Below the pieces are notes generated by a model that worked only from the letters and a program-made list of their open reading frames with translations, made no database searches and was not told the DNA's origin. The position numbers and the translations under genes were made by a program. From positions 6,727,221 through 6,791,220 of the forward strand of contig CM030711.1 of NCBI GenBank assembly GCA_017979445.1: DNA of 64,000 bases, written 5' to 3'. Shown in pieces: positions 60,051-64,000 of the stretch. The first letter of the stretch is position 1. The number at the start of each line of letters is the position of its first letter. Source of the DNA: Akebia trifoliata (taxonomy: Eukaryota; Streptophyta; Magnoliopsida; Ranunculales; Lardizabalaceae).

Positions 60051-63000
60051 CTAGTAGCGATAAATGATCTGGTGTATCGCCCTTTTTACTTCAACAATAG
60101 TCACCTTCTTTCCATTACTATTCTCCTTCACCTGAAAAATCAAAAATAAAATAAATTATCAAATATCATGACTTGTAGTATATGATGGAGAGAATCTGGA
60201 GCTGATGGTAGACACAGTGATCAGATGGTTCAGTTGTACCTTAGCCCGCAACTCGGCCTCAAAGACGCCATCAGTAGATGAAGAATGAACGGCTGTGATC
60301 TCCATCAGAAGCTCCCTAAGTGTCTCCATAACATCAATCAGTATCCCTTCCCTATACAAACATTTCAATTCCACTAATGCATCACATTCAATGATCGACA
60401 CCTGTACGATGTTCCCAACATTCGGTACTCCATCAACCACCTTAGCCCTTCCACCATTAATTCCGTCTACTATCCTCAACTTCCTCCTATTCTCCACCGT
60501 CACACTTCTCTGCTTCTTCGTCCTACCAATCTTCAGTGCATCCCCACCTTTCAACAATCGATTACAATCCTCGAGATCATCAATCCTTCTCCTTAACTGT
60601 TTCACATACTCAATTGTGTCACCAAGGATTGACGCTTTATCCATCTTGGTGACAAAAGGGACAAGAGAACGTAAGATAACAAACAACTCGTTTAACTTCT
60701 CTCGTCTTCGTCTCTCAGCGAGGACATGGTTCGCACATAGTTCTTCTTGCTTACGTAACGTTATTTCTGTATCGGCATATGGGGATTTCGGGTAATTTTC
60801 GTCCCGATATTTGTTGTGTAAAAACGGTACGTTAAAGAGAATGGACTTAAGGAGCCATTGTGACCTATCATGTAACGGTGGGTGCTCGTAAGGGAAATTC
60901 AGGTTCGAGAATGCCGATTTTGACGAATACCCAATGTGGCGGATTGGTGAAGATTCGGACTTACGGACGAAATTCTGTTCGAGAATCTCCGAAACTGTTT
61001 GGGAGTAGTTGGTACCCTGTGCTAATTCTTCAATTTGAGGGGTTTCTGTGAAAATACAAAATTAAGTGTAATTTAGAAATAGACCTCCACATTTTGAAAA
61101 ATATAAGAAATACCCCCTCAGTATTTTCAAACTTATGATATGCCCCCTGACACCCCCATCTAGGAGTTAGGAGTCAAGTATCTATTAGGGCACCCCTATG
61201 GGTAGCTCTCTCTAAAAGAAGGGTGAATATGTCTTACGGACCCTTTCTACTGCAGCTAGGGTTAAGATGTCACTGTGAAAATCTTCACTTGGAAACTGCT
61301 TTCAATGACTGAGTTCTTAGATAATAACCGTCTTAAAGACTTTTTGTGCAAAGAAAGAGGATTTCCGCTTAGCCTGCCCCTAGCTCTCAATGCAAAGTCT
61401 TTGATTCTCGATCTACTTTTGAATATAATGACATGGCCCTTGATCTCAGTCACCTCTAGAATCTTAAGTTTAAAAATCAAAGATAGAATCTAAAGTTTAA
61501 AATGAGGGCAAAATATACCTGACCATGATGGTTTGGCGGAGAAAATTAAGGGTGTGTGGGTAGGGGTAGAAGTGAGGCTAAAATCAAATAAGAATCAGAC
61601 TAACTTAGTAAGATTTCAAATTTTAATAAGGGTCGTGAGCTGACATTGCTACGTCAAAAACATGATCCAATGCCATAAAGAAGTAGAATACAAATTATAA
61701 GAACTTCGAACAAAAAATTATTTTTCAATGTTAAATTTAAAATTTAAATTTAGGAAAATAATAGTCATTTGTTTTCAATATTTAGGTGCAAGTTTTTAAT
61801 TTAAAGATTTTTCATGAAATCTAGAAGGTTGTGATGTTGGATTACTAATGTAATAATTCATGTGAGCCCAAGTAAGATTTGAAATGTTACTAAGGCCCTA
61901 TTTGATAACATTATCACTTTTTACGATAAGATTTTACGACTAAAAACAGTTGGTAAGGTCAATTTGAAATGATAATAAGAAAAGTGTTTTTATGATGTAA
62001 TTGGTAATGTCAATTTTGTCTAGAGCGTCTTTGAGTCACATTTGGCCTTGTGGGGTGACACAGTATTTACTGTGATTCTTACAATTCTGACATGGACATG
62101 CATACATAACTGTAGATGGTTTTTGCTCGTATCATGAGAAAACACATTTATGATTATGTAGACATCCCATGCCAGACTTGTGAGAATCGCAATAAACACT
62201 CTTTGTCATTCGAGCATTTTCCTTTTATCAATATTAGAGATACCCCCTATGTTTCCAAACTGTTAGCATGCCCGTTGCCCTTGCACTTGTTTTGTTAGAC
62301 AAACTTAAATGACCTAAATACCCTTATCTTCAAGCTCAATGAAAACACAAGATTTTTCTACCTAAAAAATTCTCTACTTCTCCAAAAGAGCTATTTATTG
62401 AGGTTTGAAGGTTGAAGAACTCACGGTACCTGAAACTTGCAGCTCAAGATCATTGCATAGCTGGCTTTGCAAGAGTGGCCACTCATGATGATCCGGCTCA
62501 GCTCGACTCTGGGTGTCCACTTGGCTGCCAGACTGGCTCAATGCGGGCATGTGCTGGTCAAGTCCCATGTTATTCGAACCATCGTCTGGTGAACCAAGCC
62601 GAATCTCCTCTGACAATTCGAGTTGCATAAGCTCGCTCGGTTGATCAGCTTCGGCTTGAGCCATTTCAGCACCATGAATAATCGGGTCACCTAAGTAGAG
62701 TGGTTCTTGTGTAGCAGATTGGTGGCTATTTTGGCCCGTTTCAGTTTTGGAGTCGGACTCCGCTTCTTCTTCATCATCATCTTCTTGATTGGTATTTGAT
62801 TCAAGTGGGTCCACTGCAGAGTGCAAGTGGGGCCCAACTGACGTGGCAAAAGGATCAGAAGATGATTGCTCTGAGAGGGCCAGATTTGGTTGGTGATCAA
62901 TATTGAAGATGCTCTTAACATGTTGGATCAGCCCATGATCCTCCTGAACCTGAAGTTTGAATATTAACGTATTAAGTTTTGGTGTAAGTCATTCATACTG

Positions 63001-63161
63001 AATCTCAGTGTGCAATTGAATCAACACCAATCAAGTGGGCCCTCCTGTTGAGGATCCCACAGTAGAATTTGATGTGGAGGATGACTCACCCTTTCGATGG
63101 TGCCAAGTTCAATGACGCCGTCCAAGAGAGGAATGCACACAACTGTCTGTACATCAGCACT
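60051..63161 (-). CDS. TT8: TT8-like bHLH transcription factor (subgroup IIIf), 3' four exons
   Basis: Exons on the minus strand within the window: 63161-63090, 62949-62430, 61045-60240, 60131-60051, giving the last 492 residues. The 5' exons with the MYB-interacting region lie beyond 64000. SADVQTVVCIPLLDGVIELG is the conserved segment after the first domain; VQEDHGLIQHVKSIF and an acidic DDDEEEAESDS stretch follow. The bHLH is complete: HVLAERRRREKLNELF, then VILRSLVPFVTKMDKASILG and DTIEYVKQLRRR. The ACT-like C-terminus has VSIIECDALVELKC and ends KKVTIVEVKRAIHQII. Subgroup IIIf factors join R2R3-MYB and WD40 proteins to switch on anthocyanin and proanthocyanidin genes; TT8 fits better than GL3/EGL3 because of the acidic insert and the terminal KRAIHQ motif. 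Intron 61046-62429 is 1.4 kb and repeat-bearing. Confidence 0.93.
61080..62350. repeat. Repeat arms of family F in a TT8-like intron
   Basis: GACCTCCACATTTTGAAAAA with ATTTTCAAACTTATGATATG (61085-61160) and TTAGAGATACCCCCTATGTT with CCAAACTGTTAGCATGCCC (62235-62300) are both family F arms in the same orientation. The sequence between is AT-rich and shows no gene. Confidence 0.45.
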
Positions 63162-63546
63162 CTGATGCATCATCATGGCATTTGCATTTGAGAAGGAGAA
63201 AAGGGAAGAATATATATATTAGTTCCTTGACATGGAAATAAGGCTAAAATTAGAAGCACGAATTCCTTTGATTTTTCTAATTTAATTCAAGAAAATATTC
63301 TCATATTTTATTTTTTAAATTTCAGAACTATTAAAGACTACTCGATGGATATCTCGTTATATGACAGGTGCAAGACAAAGGGTATGATTTATGGTTAGAT
63401 TAGAGTGTTATTTAACATTATTAGCGGACTACTTCACAAAGAAGTGCTCATGGCTCATGGATGACATATTATCAGACTTGAACTAATAGGTTTTGACGAT
63501 CTCCGTGTGTTTCTGAATCAACGATAAGGCTAGCCACAAAGTTGGA

Positions 63547-63603
<57 letters not shown>

Positions 63604-64000
63604 TGATAAATAGCATTATTCATGAAAAAAACAGAACTAGGGCAATCGAGATGACCAACCTAGCAGGACCTTTCATGAGACGCTACCCACTAGAAATACA
63701 AAGCATCCCATCCTAGTTATAGATAAAATCCTTGAAGAAGATCCCCTTAAATTCTTTAAAAACTTTGGACCAACAAAACAAAAGGCCCAAGATGGAAATA
63801 ATCATTTATGTGCCATCTTTTTGTTTCCCCTAAAAAATACGGTCTTTTCTCTCCCGCTACACCCCCCAACATATTGCGAATGATGTAATACTCCATAGCA
63901 ATCTCTTCACGCCACCGAACGAAAATCCACTTGAAGACCAACATGTGAAGAGGTCTTTTATTGTTTTGGGCAAGCAAGTTAAGAATCCAAATAACTTAAA
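63162..64000 (-). other. TT8-like intron, running out of the window
   Basis: Begins at the acceptor TGCATCAG before SADVQ. Contains a TA microsatellite (63550-63601) and, at 63756-63977 on the minus strand, a 73-codon open frame (with IRNMLGGVAGEKRPYFLGET) of unknown origin. No TT8 N-terminal exon is seen here, so it lies to the right. Confidence 0.55.
63550..63601. repeat. TA microsatellite
   Basis: An uninterrupted run of about 25 TA units within the TT8-like intron; probably length-variable. Confidence 0.95.

Overview
The window is nuclear DNA of a flowering plant, most likely a eudicot. Genes are split by long AT-rich introns, the proteins are plant families (type I MADS-box, TT8-like bHLH, P-class PPR, RHF-type RING ligase, peroxisomal adenine nucleotide carrier), and the space between them is filled with MITEs, tRNA-derived SINEs and decayed LINEs. 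I cannot name the species. No prokaryotic, viral or CRISPR features are present.

Layout, left to right: (1) 1-5623, +, peroxisomal ATP carrier (PNC1/2 type), lacking only its first few residues, with one GC-AG intron and a small MULE-type MITE in that intron; (2) 7288-11606, +, mitochondrial-type PPR protein with one 2.8 kb intron holding a hAT-like MITE, a LINE tail and two SINEs; (3) 13214-20992, -, ten-exon acidic protein resembling gamma-synergin (candidate clathrin-adaptor accessory protein); (4) 20993-33902, 12.9 kb without a convincing gene, made of foldback elements, MITEs and a duplicated SINE-bearing block; (5) 33903-38966, +, RHF1A-like RING-H2 E3 ligase whose first intron carries a LINE nested in a MITE; (6) 40758-46868, a tandem duplication carrying two AGL61/AGL62-like type I MADS-box genes; (7) 49565-51763, +, broken glucose/ribitol-dehydrogenase-like SDR; (8) 52632-57466, -, complete mevalonate kinase; (9) 57467-60050, repeats, partly a tandem duplication; (10) 60051-63161, -, the 3' four exons of a TT8-like bHLH gene that continues past the right edge.

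The genes do not form one pathway. Mevalonate kinase (isoprenoid precursors), TT8 (flavonoid regulation), PNC (peroxisomal ATP import), the RING ligase and the MADS pair (gametophyte/endosperm-type regulators) are unrelated neighbours. The strongest signals beyond the gene list are evolutionary: transposon insertions with intact target-site duplications inside introns of working genes, and the diverging MADS pair, in which the TATA region, leader, K/R-rich domain boundary and C-terminus all differ between copies. I found no convincing undescribed biological system. Exon models were built by hand from splice signals, frame continuity and remembered family sequence, so boundaries need transcript confirmation.
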